Position numbers and translations under genes: made by a program
Part shown: piece by piece, positions 25,175 through 34,494 of the stretch
Layout: the number at the start of each line of letters is the position of its first letter
How positions within the stretch are numbered: position 1 is the first letter of the stretch
Origin: Bacteroidota bacterium
GTDB lineage: Bacteria; Bacteroidota; Bacteroidia; Chitinophagales; BACL12
Reading direction: 5' to 3'
Length of the DNA stretch: 64,000 bases
Assembly (NCBI GenBank): GCA_016718035.1
Contig: JADKEK010000004.1
Coordinates: 62,001-126,000, forward strand
Notes under the pieces: generated by a model
Told to the model about the DNA's origin: nothing
Databases searched by the model: none
The model's input: only the letters and a program-made list of their open reading frames with translations

Positions 25175-27592
25175 ATGAACACATTAAGCTTACAAGATAA
25201 CAGCATCGCATTTATTGATGCGGGTCATATTGAAGGTAATATTATACGACTTAAAAAAAATATACCCCAAACTTCAGCTATTGGTATACGTTTTTGGGTA
25301 GAAAAGGCCGGTGTTGTTGAGTTTAACTTCCCAGTCGGCGCTGAAAAGTGTAAAGTACAAGTTTATAAATTACCCATTCAAACACCATATCCTGTTTTGG
25401 TAAATGGTAATTATTTTAAAGAACCTATATCGGTTGCTTATGGCAGTTATTTGATAATAATTGAAAACGTTTCGGAAGTTGATATTTTTCGAGATGCCAT
25501 AATATGTAAATCATCAACAACAGCAATTGTTGCGCAGCCGATTTTAAAACCTAATAAAATTGCATTTAGTCCTTTTCCCGGTAATATTTTTCAAACGTTA
25601 AAAAAAATTGGCATAACCGACCTGAAGCAGTTAAATAAAAAAAATAATCTAAAATTATTACGCAGTGAACTACAAAATATTGAGTTGGAAAATGAAATAT
25701 TACAACTGAATAAATATTTGCAGCATCCAGGAATAAATTATGGAAACGCGGTTGCTATGTTTCGGAAAGCCAATAGATTAAACGAGCCGCCAATTAATGA
25801 TAAAGTCAATATCAATATACTTGCTGCAGATGGTGAAATAGCAGCTGACCCGCTAGATGAGACATTACCATGTGTTCAGGTTGGGACACTTTCCGGCATC
25901 CCAGATCCACTGGCAACAGAGCCAATTGTAGATTGGTTTTGGTACGATGCTGCCGGTGATTTTGACCACGAAATAATTACACGACCATGGTGGGCAAGTC
26001 CCGATAATTTTATTAACGGTCCGAATGAAGTTCAGGATTATTGGTATCCTGATCCAAATAAAGGATGGCGTGTATTTGGTTATCAATTTGGTGGATCGCC
26101 GGGACAAATTGGTTATTTATTATGCTATAATGTATTTACCGGTGTTATGCGATTATTTGTTTATTTACCGAATGTAGAATCCCGAAATTTTAATAAATTA
26201 ATTGCAACATTTTCTATTGTTAATGCTGACAGAATAGCAACACAAACATGGAATTTTCCATTAATGGATGTGCCACCTGAAATAAAAAGTTTTCAAACCA
26301 GTGATACTCCAACTGCTGATAATGTTCAGGAAGTTACCGGTTATCCCGGAGGCTCAGCATTTATTTGGCCGGGTTTAGAAATGGCTTTTCACGATTTAAC
26401 AGCATCAAGTGCTTCGGCTCCGGGTAAATGGTTGCGGACAGAATTAGCAACATTATTTGACCCGGCATTATATCCGGAAACTCAAATATTACGCGGGCTT
26501 GGTGGTTGTTTAGGATTGTTGTTCCCGGGTATAAAGGCACCTACTTCTGAACTACAGGAACGAGACAGAAGGTTGTTTAAAATTGATTTTAATGGCATTT
26601 TAGAGGGGCAAACAAATTTAACCGCAGACCTGGAATTAACCGCGAGCGGTACTGCAAAACCTGTTGCGCAGGAATCATCTACAAGCAGTTTAGGAATTGA
26701 TGCAGAATATGTTGCCTATGCAAAAAAGGCTATCCAAGGTGCTTCAATTATTGGTGGTTTTATATCCACTACTGTCGCCACAGGCGGACTTGATGTTATG
26801 AGTGCGGTAAAAGCAGCAGGTGGTATTTATGCATTGTTTCAGGGCGATGAAAATCAAAATCCTTCTTATGATGTTGAGTTAATTGGAGCGGTTACCGGTA
26901 AAATAACAGGAAGAACTGTTTTTGTGTTGCCTGTTGCTGATTTCGTTGTGAATTTGAATGGCACATTTAAGGCAGTAACTGAAATGACTAATAATGGTCC
27001 TGTTTATTATCCAACAGGATGGCCACATACTTATCAGCGTTGCAATAAATTGCGATTAGGGACAATTGGATTTCGACCTGCAGGAGAACAAGGTCAGGTA
27101 CTTGGTGTTGATCCCCGGCCAGCCAGTATACATGTAGGTTGGATTCCTGGTGATGAATTTGCCACTTTTTATAATGCTGTTATAACCATTTCACCTATTG
27201 GATTATTTCAGATTGCTCCGTGGTCAAATACAATAATTGATGAACAATATGCTGAACTGGAATTATTTGAATATAATGGGAATATTGTATCCGATGGCAA
27301 TTTTGGGATTGATGTAAATTTTGAAATCAATATTGAATTGCCACATAAAGTAACCACATTAAGAAGGTTAAATGTAAATGAAGCTAATACTTTCCTCGCC
27401 AAAGAAATCTCCTTTTTAAATAATTTGAAACCAACTCAAAGACTTCGAATCAGATGGATAGCAAAATTATCAACCCCTAATAACGAATTACCACCATTTA
27501 TTATTCATTATGCGTTGGATTTAGCCGGAAAATTTGAACTTAATGTTGATGACCAAGATGGAACAGGAAATCCTCCTGATGATGACTATTAA
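25175..27592 (+). CDS. Large protein of unknown function (805 residues)
   Basis: I do not recognise this protein. It has no signal peptide, no lipobox and no T9SS tail, so it looks cytosolic or released by another route. Visible parts: an N-terminal beta-rich domain (1-115), a Lys/Asn-rich helical link (130-205), a large beta-rich centre with many Trp, Pro and Gly (230-500, with DWFWYDAAGDFDHE and GWRVFGYQFGGSPGQIGYLL), a Gly/Ala-rich amphipathic stretch (about 515-560, AIQGASIIGGFISTTVATGG), a second beta-rich half, and an acidic tail ending GNPPDDDY. Gln- and Asn-rich beta architecture with one Gly/Ala segment could suit a self-assembling or pore-forming protein, but that is only a guess. 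It has its own promoter and stands alone. Confidence 0.75.
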   Translation: MNTLSLQDNSIAFIDAGHIEGNIIRLKKNIPQTSAIGIRFWVEKAGVVEFNFPVGAEKCKVQVYKLPIQTPYPVLVNGNYFKEPISVAYGSYLIIIENVSEVDIFRDAIICKSSTTAIVAQPILKPNKIAFSPFPGNIFQTLKKIGITDLKQLNKKNNLKLLRSELQNIELENEILQLNKYLQHPGINYGNAVAMFRKANRLNEPPINDKVNINILAADGEIAADPLDETLPCVQVGTLSGIPDPLATEPIVDWFWYDAAGDFDHEIITRPWWASPDNFINGPNEVQDYWYPDPNKGWRVFGYQFGGSPGQIGYLLCYNVFTGVMRLFVYLPNVESRNFNKLIATFSIVNADRIATQTWNFPLMDVPPEIKSFQTSDTPTADNVQEVTGYPGGSAFIWPGLEMAFHDLTASSASAPGKWLRTELATLFDPALYPETQILRGLGGCLGLLFPGIKAPTSELQERDRRLFKIDFNGILEGQTNLTADLELTASGTAKPVAQESSTSSLGIDAEYVAYAKKAIQGASIIGGFISTTVATGGLDVMSAVKAAGGIYALFQGDENQNPSYDVELIGAVTGKITGRTVFVLPVADFVVNLNGTFKAVTEMTNNGPVYYPTGWPHTYQRCNKLRLGTIGFRPAGEQGQVLGVDPRPASIHVGWIPGDEFATFYNAVITISPIGLFQIAPWSNTIIDEQYAELELFEYNGNIVSDGNFGIDVNFEINIELPHKVTTLRRLNVNEANTFLAKEISFLNNLKPTQRLRIRWIAKLSTPNNELPPFIIHYALDLAGKFELNVDDQDGTGNPPDDDY

Positions 27593-28351
27593 TTAATTGT
27601 TTTTAGATTTAATCATTCCATACAGCTTCACATAACGCATAAACACGCCTTTTGCGGCTAAGGAACATACTATGAAGCCTGTCCATCCGTCTAAAAAACC
27701 AAGGTCGATGATGTAGTGTTTAAAAAAACGAAAACCAGGTTTAATAATAAAATGATAAAACCCCGGGCGAGTTACTTTTTTCGCGGCATCGTTTGCGCTC
27801 CATGTAGAATAACGGTCCCATTTTTCTAAATAATGAAAAATGTCTTTATAGGTATTATGAACAAGTTTGTATTTTAATTTACTTACTGAGCCTGAAGTAA
27901 TCACTTCTGCATGCACATGTTTTTCTTCATAACGACAAGTGTCGCGTTTAAAAAAACGAATTACTTTATCGCGCTGCCAGCCGCTGTATTTTACTTCTTT
28001 ACCCATAAAATAATTTATTCGGTAAATCCAATAGGCATCATGTGGTATCGTGTCGCGCTGTAATAATTGCTGTATTTCACTTTGTAATTCAGGCGTTACA
28101 CGTTCGTCGGCATCTACAAGTAAAATCCACTCATGAGTAGCTTGCGGAATGGCTCTGTTTTTTTGACTAGCTGAATTAATATATTCACTTTCGATAATGC
28201 GAGACGTGTATTTTTTTGCAAGCTCAATTGTATTGTCACTGCTAAATGAATCAACAACTAAAATTTCATCACACCATTTTACAGATTCGAGTACCGCTTC
28301 AATATTGTGCGCTTCATTTTTGCATGGTATGATGGCCGTAATTTTATGCAT
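27593..28351 (-). CDS. Family 2 glycosyltransferase (WaaE/KdtX-like)
   Basis: A protein of about 252 residues beginning MHKITAIIPCKNEAHNIEAV, the GT2 nucleotide-binding start. DEILVVDSFSSDNT follows, then the metal-binding LLVDADERVTPEL (DxD-type) and a SGWQRDKVIRFFKRD segment. The C-terminus (about 195-240) is hydrophobic and probably membrane-associated. The form is that of LPS-core beta-glucosyltransferases of the WaaE/KdtX group. It overlaps the end of the O-antigen ligase-like gene by 8 nt, so the two belong to one operon for envelope polysaccharide. The start at 28351 is chosen over 28372 because family members begin just before the IIPCKNE strand. Confidence 0.88.
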   Translation of the reverse strand: MHKITAIIPCKNEAHNIEAVLESVKWCDEILVVDSFSSDNTIELAKKYTSRIIESEYINSASQKNRAIPQATHEWILLVDADERVTPELQSEIQQLLQRDTIPHDAYWIYRINYFMGKEVKYSGWQRDKVIRFFKRDTCRYEEKHVHAEVITSGSVSKLKYKLVHNTYKDIFHYLEKWDRYSTWSANDAAKKVTRPGFYHFIIKPGFRFFKHYIIDLGFLDGWTGFIVCSLAAKGVFMRYVKLYGMIKSKNN

Positions 28352-29606
28352 AATGTTTTTCACTTTCAGCAAGTTGAGCTGTATCGTCGATATATTTTTT
28401 TATGAGTAACAAAAATAACAGATAAAATGCAGTTCCGATTTGAATTTCTAATGTATGTTCAGCCATAAAACTAATCAACATAATTAAAATAAACACAGAG
28501 TATAACATGTTTTTAAATCGTTTATGGCTAAACCATGGATATAAAACGGAAAGCATGAATACTAAAAATCCAACTATTCCGCTGGCGGCTAAAAAATACA
28601 CAAATTGATTGTGAGGTAATTTAGACTTCACAAATTCGCTGCCTGCGCTTTGGTTATATAATTTATCCATTTCGGTTTTTATATCGCCGACACCAACTCC
28701 AAGTAATGGATTTTCTTCTGCAATCTTAACCCCGTATTGTATGCTCAACAGTCGCTGTGCATCGCTGTGTTCGGGATGTAACTCACCTATTTTAATTAAA
28801 TCCATTTCATATTTAAAATATAACATGCGGGCATGTAAAGAAGGAATAAACATTACAGCGCTGATTGCAAAGCCAGCTAAAACAATTAATGCAACAATTC
28901 CCTGTAGATATGCTTTTTTGGTAAAAAGCCAATACAATATCATCACAATAAAAGCAATATACATGGTTAAAATACCAGAGCGAACGGCAAATACGTGAAT
29001 AAAAATGGTGAGAAATAAAATACCTGCTCCCAATACATATTTTTCGTTGCGCAAACCAAAGCTGAACTTTTTATTCCATAAATAAATTCCTACTACTACT
29101 GCAAAAGCCATTTCCAGACTAAAACGTATATGGTCGCGAAGTGGAGCAGGAATAGGCTGACCTTTAGTGAGTTGTTCGTTGAGTGTGTCAAAATGGAATA
29201 AATAATTGATACAAACCACAATTGCCGCAGCAACTATCACGTAAAAATAAACAGCCAGCCATTGTTGGAAACGTTTGTGGGTAAGTGTTTTAACCGTAGT
29301 GAAACCAAGCGGCAAAGCTAAAAACGGCAGTTTCATTCTGCATCTGTCCACCCAATATCCTGTATCATCTGAATAAAAACCTGTAAGTAAGTACACCAGA
29401 AACAGGGCTATTAGTAACACACTAGTGGTATCTCCAATCCATTTTTTAAAATTTTCGGCGATGCGCAGGTTAATAATGGCATTACACATTATCATAATAG
29501 TGGCAACACTGAGCACAACTTTGGAGGTAACAAGGCCAACAATTAACCCTAAAATAGCCAAAGAGGCAAAAAACTGATTTGGAAAAACCCTAAGTAATGA
29601 TCGCAT
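28344..29606 (-). CDS. O-antigen ligase / polymerase family membrane protein
   Basis: A 420-residue inner-membrane protein with about eleven predicted membrane segments. A long periplasmic loop lies at about 240-320, containing YGVKIAEENPLLGVGVGDIKTEM and KLPHNQFVYFLAASGIVG. That loop (GxGxG and H-N-x-F/Y) is the signature of the Wzy/WaaL O-antigen ligase family, which joins or polymerises lipid-linked sugars at the periplasmic face. It is the first gene of the operon with the GT2. A reverse-strand -7 element TACTTTTG (29672-29679) lies about 65 nt upstream. Confidence 0.87.
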   Translation of the reverse strand: MRSLLRVFPNQFFASLAILGLIVGLVTSKVVLSVATIMIMCNAIINLRIAENFKKWIGDTTSVLLIALFLVYLLTGFYSDDTGYWVDRCRMKLPFLALPLGFTTVKTLTHKRFQQWLAVYFYVIVAAAIVVCINYLFHFDTLNEQLTKGQPIPAPLRDHIRFSLEMAFAVVVGIYLWNKKFSFGLRNEKYVLGAGILFLTIFIHVFAVRSGILTMYIAFIVMILYWLFTKKAYLQGIVALIVLAGFAISAVMFIPSLHARMLYFKYEMDLIKIGELHPEHSDAQRLLSIQYGVKIAEENPLLGVGVGDIKTEMDKLYNQSAGSEFVKSKLPHNQFVYFLAASGIVGFLVFMLSVLYPWFSHKRFKNMLYSVFILIMLISFMAEHTLEIQIGTAFYLLFLLLIKKYIDDTAQLAESEKHYA

Positions 29607-29671
29607 GTCGAAGTAAGATTCGTAGAGGTAGGGTCTATAGGGTCGGTTTAAGTTTTGTGTGAATAGTGAAC

Positions 29672-29679
29672 CAAAAGTA
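29672..29679 (-). promoter_or_regulatory. -7 element of the O-antigen ligase/GT2 operon
   Basis: The reverse strand reads TACTTTTG, an exact TAnnTTTG match, about 65 nt upstream of the start at 29606. Confidence 0.5.
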
Positions 29680-29722
29680 AAAAAATAATATTAAAAGCTA
29701 CAATACAATAAATTTTACCGAT

Positions 29723-30337
29723 TTGAAACCTCGGCAACTTTATTCTAATTTTACCCTCGTGGAGAAAGGCAACCTTAGCAAAAGCAGCAAAGACCGGATA
29801 TTCAATAAAGAGTTTTTACCTCAAATGGATGCCCTGTATAACTTTGCATTTCATCTTACTTTAGATGAAGATGATGCAAATGACCTTGTACAGGAAACTT
29901 TTTTGAAGGCTTATCGCTTTATAGATTCGTATCAGCAAGGTACAAATGCAAAGGCTTGGTTGTTTAAAATCCTCAAAAACGGGTTTATCAACGAGTACCG
30001 TAAAAAAACGAAGCAGCCTTCAAAGGTTGACTACGATGAAGTGGCAAGTTTCCACGATACGGACGATGAAGGCCATGTTGAGTACCTTGATTTGAGACAT
30101 GAATTATTTCAGGGCATGCTGGGAGATGAGGTTACACGGGCGCTGAATCAGTTGCCGGTGGACTTTAAAACGATTATTCTGTTGTGCGATATTGAAGAGT
30201 TTTCATATGAGGAGATTGCGAAAATTATTGATATCCCCATCGGAACGGTTAGATCACGCCTTCACAGGGCACGCAATATTTTAAAGGAAAAATTACGCGA
30301 ATACGCTCAAAAAGAAGGGTTTAAAGAAAAAAGATAA
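29723..30337 (+). CDS. ECF-type RNA polymerase sigma factor
   Basis: An ECF sigma factor of about 192-204 residues. Region 2 (about residues 30-100) has LPQMDALYNFAFHLTLDEDDANDLVQETFLKAY and TNAKAWLFKILKNGFINEYRK. Region 4 (about 140-195) has LPVDFKTIILLCDIEEFSYEEIAKIIDIPIGTVRSRLHRAR. This is the Bacteroidota SigE-like form that is paired with a small zinc-type anti-sigma gene. No ATG lies at the expected place. TTG at 29723 gives the longest frame. GTG at 29759 is an attractive alternative, because a -7-like TAATTTTA ends about 5 nt before it, the leaderless pattern seen elsewhere in the window. The anti-sigma gene follows after 2 nt. Confidence 0.9.
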   Translation: MKPRQLYSNFTLVEKGNLSKSSKDRIFNKEFLPQMDALYNFAFHLTLDEDDANDLVQETFLKAYRFIDSYQQGTNAKAWLFKILKNGFINEYRKKTKQPSKVDYDEVASFHDTDDEGHVEYLDLRHELFQGMLGDEVTRALNQLPVDFKTIILLCDIEEFSYEEIAKIIDIPIGTVRSRLHRARNILKEKLREYAQKEGFKEKR

Positions 30338-30339
30338 TT

Positions 30340-30594
30340 ATGGATCAACAGCTACCCAAACATGATTGCCGAAACTTTGTAAAAAAAGTTTTTCTGGTTT
30401 TAGATGGTGAATTACCTGAAACAGAGCGCAATTTATTTATTATGGACATCCAACGCTGCAAAGGGTGCCTCGAACATTTTCATATTGAAAAAACATTTAA
30501 AGATTTCATCGCTGCCAAAGTGGAACGCAAAGATTGCAGTGAGAAATTGAAACAAACAATTATTAGTCAGGTGCAAAGTAACCCTGAAACCTAA
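30340..30594 (+). CDS. Zinc-finger-type anti-sigma factor (small, soluble)
   Basis: An 84-residue protein encoded 2 nt after the ECF sigma gene. It carries HDCRNFVKKVFLVLDGELPETE near the N-terminus and RCKGCLEHFHIEKTF in the middle, so a C-x-x-C plus upstream His and Cys as in ZAS-type anti-sigma domains. The classical H-x3-C-x2-C His is replaced (IMDIQRCKGC), so the first ligand may come from the upstream H8-D-C10. No membrane segment is present, so it is cytosolic and may sense redox or zinc. It ends one base before the convergent MBOAT gene. Confidence 0.83.
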   Translation: MDQQLPKHDCRNFVKKVFLVLDGELPETERNLFIMDIQRCKGCLEHFHIEKTFKDFIAAKVERKDCSEKLKQTIISQVQSNPET

Positions 30595-31989
30595 TTAAAA
30601 TTGAAAGTAAATAAACGTTTCTGCATTATTCCTTCCTAATAAAATAACCATTCCGGTTACGATTAAAATAAACGCATAACTGTATTTAAACCGAAAGTTT
30701 TTGGGCAACCAAAAAGAGGCTACAAAAATTAAAGCTACAGCTAAACAAATAGCAAATTCGTAAGCGGCAAATCCATTCAGTATTTGTTGAAGTTCTACAC
30801 TAAATCCGGAAAATAATTTTTGATAATATAATCGCGCATCGGTAAAACTTTTTGCCCTGAATACTACACCACTTAAAATTAACAAGTGGAAATTCCAGAC
30901 AATTAAAAATATTTTCCCATAAACGGATTTGAATTTTGGTAAAAATGATACGCGTTTATAAATGGCTTGTAATACCGCAATAATGCCATTAATTAAACCA
31001 AAAACAACAAAGTTAATGCTGGCGCCATGCCACAAGCCTATCAAAATAAATACAATAAGTGTATTGAGATAAATTCGCCAATAGGTGGTAACACCTTTGT
31101 TAAGTGGCGTAAAAATATAATCTCGAATCCAGGTTGTAAGTGTTATGTGCCAACGGTTCCAGTAGTCTGAAATACTTGTTGCTATATACGGCTGATTAAA
31201 ATTTTCGCTCAGCCTGATACCAAATAATCGGGCAGTGCCAATAGCGATATCGCAGTAACCGCTAAAATCGGCATACAATTGAACTGCAAAAAATAATAGG
31301 GTAATATATAATTGCGCACCGGTGGCACCACTGATATCGGAAAAGGTAAAATTGACAAACCCGGCAACTGTATCGGCAACCACTAATTTTTTGAAAAATC
31401 CCCATGCCATTCTGCTCAAACCATATTGTAAATCATCGTAGCCCAATTTTTTTGTTTGATGAAGTTGAGGAATTAACTCATTAGCTCTTTCAATTGGACC
31501 TGCAATTAATTGTGGGAAAAATGAAACATATAAAGCAAAATAACCAAAATGAGGTTCCGGTTTGGTTACCTTGCGATATACGTCGATAATATATCCCAGC
31601 GACTTAAATGTATAAAATGAAATTCCTATAGGTAATAATATAGTTTGTGGTGCATGCATTAATGCCTCAGGGTTATTAAAAGATTCCACAATAGAAGCGA
31701 AAAACCCAAAATATTTGAAAACAAATAATATCCCGGCATCGGCAATTATACCAATAGTTAATAATTGTTTTCGCTTGTTTTTTTCTTTCGTGATATGTAT
31801 TTGACGGGCAATAACCCAACAAATGGTAGTGGAGGTAAGTAGAATTAATCCGTAAGCAACTTCATACATCATGTAAAACAGATAACTAGCCACCAATAGC
31901 ACTATCCAGCGGTATTTATTTCCTGTCATATAATATACAGTCAGCACCAATGGCAAAAACAATATATAGATGTACGAATTAAACGACAT
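30595..31989 (-). CDS. MBOAT family membrane O-acyltransferase (AlgI-like)
   Basis: A 464-residue multi-pass protein. SPIGISFYTFKSLGYIIDVYR-type motif: LLPIGISFYTFKSLGY near 118, then FPQLIAGPIERANELIPQL (about 150-168), ADFSGYCDIAIGTARLFGI, SDYWNRWHITLTTWIRDYIF with the first conserved His, and ILIGLWHGASINFVVFG with the catalytic His near 325. This is the AlgI/DltB/PatA type of MBOAT, which passes acyl groups across the membrane to an extracytoplasmic acceptor, usually with an SGNH partner. An SGNH-like gene lies at 41304-42236, at the far end of the biosynthetic operon. A reverse-strand -7 element (TACCTTTG, 32022-32029) lies 33 nt upstream. Confidence 0.93.
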   Translation of the reverse strand: MSFNSYIYILFLPLVLTVYYMTGNKYRWIVLLVASYLFYMMYEVAYGLILLTSTTICWVIARQIHITKEKNKRKQLLTIGIIADAGILFVFKYFGFFASIVESFNNPEALMHAPQTILLPIGISFYTFKSLGYIIDVYRKVTKPEPHFGYFALYVSFFPQLIAGPIERANELIPQLHQTKKLGYDDLQYGLSRMAWGFFKKLVVADTVAGFVNFTFSDISGATGAQLYITLLFFAVQLYADFSGYCDIAIGTARLFGIRLSENFNQPYIATSISDYWNRWHITLTTWIRDYIFTPLNKGVTTYWRIYLNTLIVFILIGLWHGASINFVVFGLINGIIAVLQAIYKRVSFLPKFKSVYGKIFLIVWNFHLLILSGVVFRAKSFTDARLYYQKLFSGFSVELQQILNGFAAYEFAICLAVALIFVASFWLPKNFRFKYSYAFILIVTGMVILLGRNNAETFIYFQF

Positions 31990-32021
31990 GAGGGTAAAAA
32001 TGGGACTTTAAATTGACTTCT

Positions 32022-32029
32022 CAAAGGTA
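32022..32029 (-). promoter_or_regulatory. -7 element of the MBOAT gene
   Basis: The reverse strand reads TACCTTTG, an exact TAnnTTTG match, 33 nt before the start at 31989. Confidence 0.55.
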
Positions 32030-32184
32030 TAATGTATGCAAAATATTAAACGTCAAGAGGTTGCTAATATTGATAGAAAGCATATAAAATAAGGACTTAA
32101 GTAGGTATGATATTAAAAGTCAAGATGATTTAGTAAAACCTTATTATCACATGAATATGCTACCTCCGTATTTGAAATTAGCTT

Positions 32185-32192
32185 TAATATTG
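32185..32192 (+). promoter_or_regulatory. Possible -7 element of the biosynthetic operon
   Basis: TAATATTG differs from TAnnTTTG by one base and ends 4 nt before the ATG of the acyl carrier protein gene, the spacing seen at several leaderless genes in this window. It is the best promoter candidate for the operon 32197-41307, but imperfect. Confidence 0.35.
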
Positions 32193-32196
32193 CCTC

Positions 32197-32442
32197 ATGA
32201 CCCGCACAATTATTATACAGCAAATTACCCCTGTATTTCAAAAGGTATTTAATGATACCGCTTTGACCCTTTTGCCCGAGCATTCCGCAGCCGACTTTGA
32301 TAAATGGGATAGTATAAATCATGTTATATTAATAGCGCGTATTGAAAAACTGATGAAAATCAATATTTCAACAGGCGAATTAATAAAAATCAAAACGGTA
32401 GGAGAACTTGCTGACTTAATTGCGGAAAAATTAGCAGAATGA
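32197..32442 (+). CDS. Acyl carrier protein (dedicated)
   Basis: An 81-residue ACP. The phosphopantetheine attachment Ser is in FDKWDSINHVILIARIEK (Ser about 39), a D-S-I variant of the canonical D-S-L. Helix 3 and 4 segments (ISTGELIKIKTVGELADLIAEKL) complete the four-helix fold. It is divergent from fatty-acid AcpP (which has ADSLD), so a dedicated carrier for this cluster is more likely. Its stop overlaps the first KASIII gene by 4 nt (ATGA). It should carry the growing or starter acyl group for the two ketosynthases. Confidence 0.92.
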   Translation: MTRTIIIQQITPVFQKVFNDTALTLLPEHSAADFDKWDSINHVILIARIEKLMKINISTGELIKIKTVGELADLIAEKLAE

Positions 32443-33488
32443 AAATTAACGGAACATATTTCAGTAATTTACATGGTGTCCGTATCAGTGGAGTAAGCAC
32501 AACTTTCCCTGAAAAAAAAGTACATAATTATTTTATACATGAACTTTTATACGGAAAAAATTGGTCTGACATATTTGCGGAAAAAAATTACGATGCCGAT
32601 TATATTAAAAATGTTTTAGGTTATGAAGAGCGTTATTGGGCGCATGTTCCGGGTACACCAATTGTAAAAAATGAAATTACTTCTGCCGACCTCATGGTAA
32701 GCGCATCTGAAAAAGTGCTAAAAGAAAATAATCTTGCCGCATCGGATATTGAAATGTTAATTGCGGTAACTGTTACCTCACCAAAATACACCAATTCGAT
32801 GGGTGCATTTGTTGCCGGAAAATTAGGATTACAATGTCCGGCAATAGAAGTAAAAACCGGTTGTGCTTCTGGTTTATATGCATTGGTTATGGCGGCGCAG
32901 TTTATTCGTTCAGGTGCAAAACATGTACTTATAACTGCCGGGGAAACACCAACAAAAGTGACAGGTATCAACGGCAATTTAATTTATGCCGTTGGTGACG
33001 CAGGTGCTGCTGTTATTATGTCTAAGGATGATAATGCAGCAGGAATAAGTACAGCTTTTCTAGGCACTGAAGGGGCTTTTAGTGGCGCAATGGGAAGTCC
33101 GGGTTTATTACCGCCAAACCAGGAAGATTTGGATGCACTTGCTTATCATATGGTAATGGGAAAAGAAAGTGAAACGTTTATACAGGAAGCCTGGCAACAA
33201 ATTCCATCTTTATTGTATACACATTCCGGCATGAATAGCAATGATATTGATTTATTGGTTCCACATCAGGTAAATAATAAAAACTTATCGCTGGTTAAAA
33301 ATGCAGCAGGAAAAAATACGAATCAGACTATTGATGTAATTAATCAATATGCAAATTGTGGTTCAGTTGGTGTGCTAATTGCACTACACGAAGCCTTTAA
33401 ACAAAAGACAAATAATCAATCGAAAAAAATAATGATGGTCGCTGTTGGAGGTGGAGTTTCCTATGGCGGATTAATCGTAAATTTATAA
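32439..33488 (+). CDS. KASIII-type 3-oxoacyl-ACP synthase (copy 1)
   Basis: A 349-residue thiolase-fold ketosynthase of the FabH/KASIII group. The catalytic triad is complete: Cys142 in KTGCASGLYA, His276 in LLVPHQVNN, Asn306 in YANCGSVG. The C-terminal AVGGGVSYGGLIV is also typical. It has an extended N-terminal insertion (about residues 30-72) compared with FabH, which is common in KASIII homologues of secondary metabolism that use unusual starters. It lies between the ACP gene and a second KASIII, with 4-nt overlap upstream and 1-nt gap downstream. It probably condenses an acyl-CoA or acyl-ACP starter with an ACP-bound extender. Confidence 0.9.
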   Translation: MKINGTYFSNLHGVRISGVSTTFPEKKVHNYFIHELLYGKNWSDIFAEKNYDADYIKNVLGYEERYWAHVPGTPIVKNEITSADLMVSASEKVLKENNLAASDIEMLIAVTVTSPKYTNSMGAFVAGKLGLQCPAIEVKTGCASGLYALVMAAQFIRSGAKHVLITAGETPTKVTGINGNLIYAVGDAGAAVIMSKDDNAAGISTAFLGTEGAFSGAMGSPGLLPPNQEDLDALAYHMVMGKESETFIQEAWQQIPSLLYTHSGMNSNDIDLLVPHQVNNKNLSLVKNAAGKNTNQTIDVINQYANCGSVGVLIALHEAFKQKTNNQSKKIMMVAVGGGVSYGGLIVNL

Positions 33489-33489
33489 T

Positions 33490-34494
33490 ATGAAAAAGGG
33501 ATGGGGAGTTAAAATAATAGGAACCGGAATTTGTTTACCGGGAGAGCCGGTTACAACTGAGGAGTTGAGCAAACGATTAAATCTGGAATTTGATATTGCC
33601 ATGGTGCGCGATAAAATTGGTATTAAAACCAGGCATATTGCTCCTGATGATATTGCAACAAGTCATATTGCTGCAAAAGCTGCACAAATGGCATTAGATA
33701 ATGCCGGCATTTCGGCCAAACAATTAGATAGAATTTTATTGGGAACTTCCACACCCGATTATACCAACACGGCAGCCAGTTGTAATGTACAATTTTTATT
33801 AGGTGCCACTTGTCCTGTTGGCGATACCACCGAAAGTTGTGCAAGTTTTATGTATGCACTTGATCATGGTATACGACTGATAGCAACAGGTATGCAATAT
33901 GTATGTGTAATTGGCGCTGATATTAAAACACGTTTTGTAAGAAAAGATGACCCCAAATTTTGCCCCATTTTTGGTGATGGCGCAGGTGCAGTAATTCTCA
34001 CGCGTGGTGATGACGATTCAGGATTTATGGTAAGTGAATTATTTGCAGATGGCTCGGGATTAAAAAATATTTATGTGCCTGCAGGCGGAAGCGCAATGCC
34101 GGCAACCATTGAAACAGTAACACAAGGTTTGCATGGTACCTTGATGACTATTTCCGGAAAAAAAATGGTAGAAATATCTATTGAAATAATGGCAGGTATC
34201 GGAAAAAAAGTGTGTGATGCTTATGGTATTCATCCTAATGATGTAGATATTTTAATTCCACATCAGGCTAATTATATAATTATGAAAGGAGTTGCTGAAA
34301 AATTGGGGATAGATATTGAGAAAATGGAAGTAAGTATCGATACGGCAGCAAATACTATTTCAGGAACATTGCCAATTACATTACATCAGGCTGTAAGCAG
34401 AAAAAAATTACAACCCGGTAAACTCGTTTTATTTGTTACTGCTGCATCGGGATATGCAGGTGGTGCAGCCATTTATAAAGTACCTTCAGCATGA
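33490..34494 (+). CDS. KASIII-type 3-oxoacyl-ACP synthase (copy 2)
   Basis: A 334-residue KASIII. Cys117 lies in TESCASFMYAL, His258 in LIPHQANYIIM and Asn288 in DTAANTISGTLPI, so it is catalytically complete. It is nearer to classical FabH in size and in the TSTPDYTNTAASCNVQ segment than copy 1, and the two share little sequence apart from the fold motifs, so this is not a recent duplication. Two different KASIII enzymes next to an ACP suggest two separate condensations, or a condensing plus an acyl-transferring role. The stop overlaps the SDR start (ATGA). Confidence 0.9.
   Translation: MKKGWGVKIIGTGICLPGEPVTTEELSKRLNLEFDIAMVRDKIGIKTRHIAPDDIATSHIAAKAAQMALDNAGISAKQLDRILLGTSTPDYTNTAASCNVQFLLGATCPVGDTTESCASFMYALDHGIRLIATGMQYVCVIGADIKTRFVRKDDPKFCPIFGDGAGAVILTRGDDDSGFMVSELFADGSGLKNIYVPAGGSAMPATIETVTQGLHGTLMTISGKKMVEISIEIMAGIGKKVCDAYGIHPNDVDILIPHQANYIIMKGVAEKLGIDIEKMEVSIDTAANTISGTLPITLHQAVSRKKLQPGKLVLFVTAASGYAGGAAIYKVPSA

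Noticed and set aside
32113..32322. Reverse-strand frame over the ACP start
   Set aside because: It overlaps the well-supported acyl carrier protein gene and its upstream region and has no family signal.
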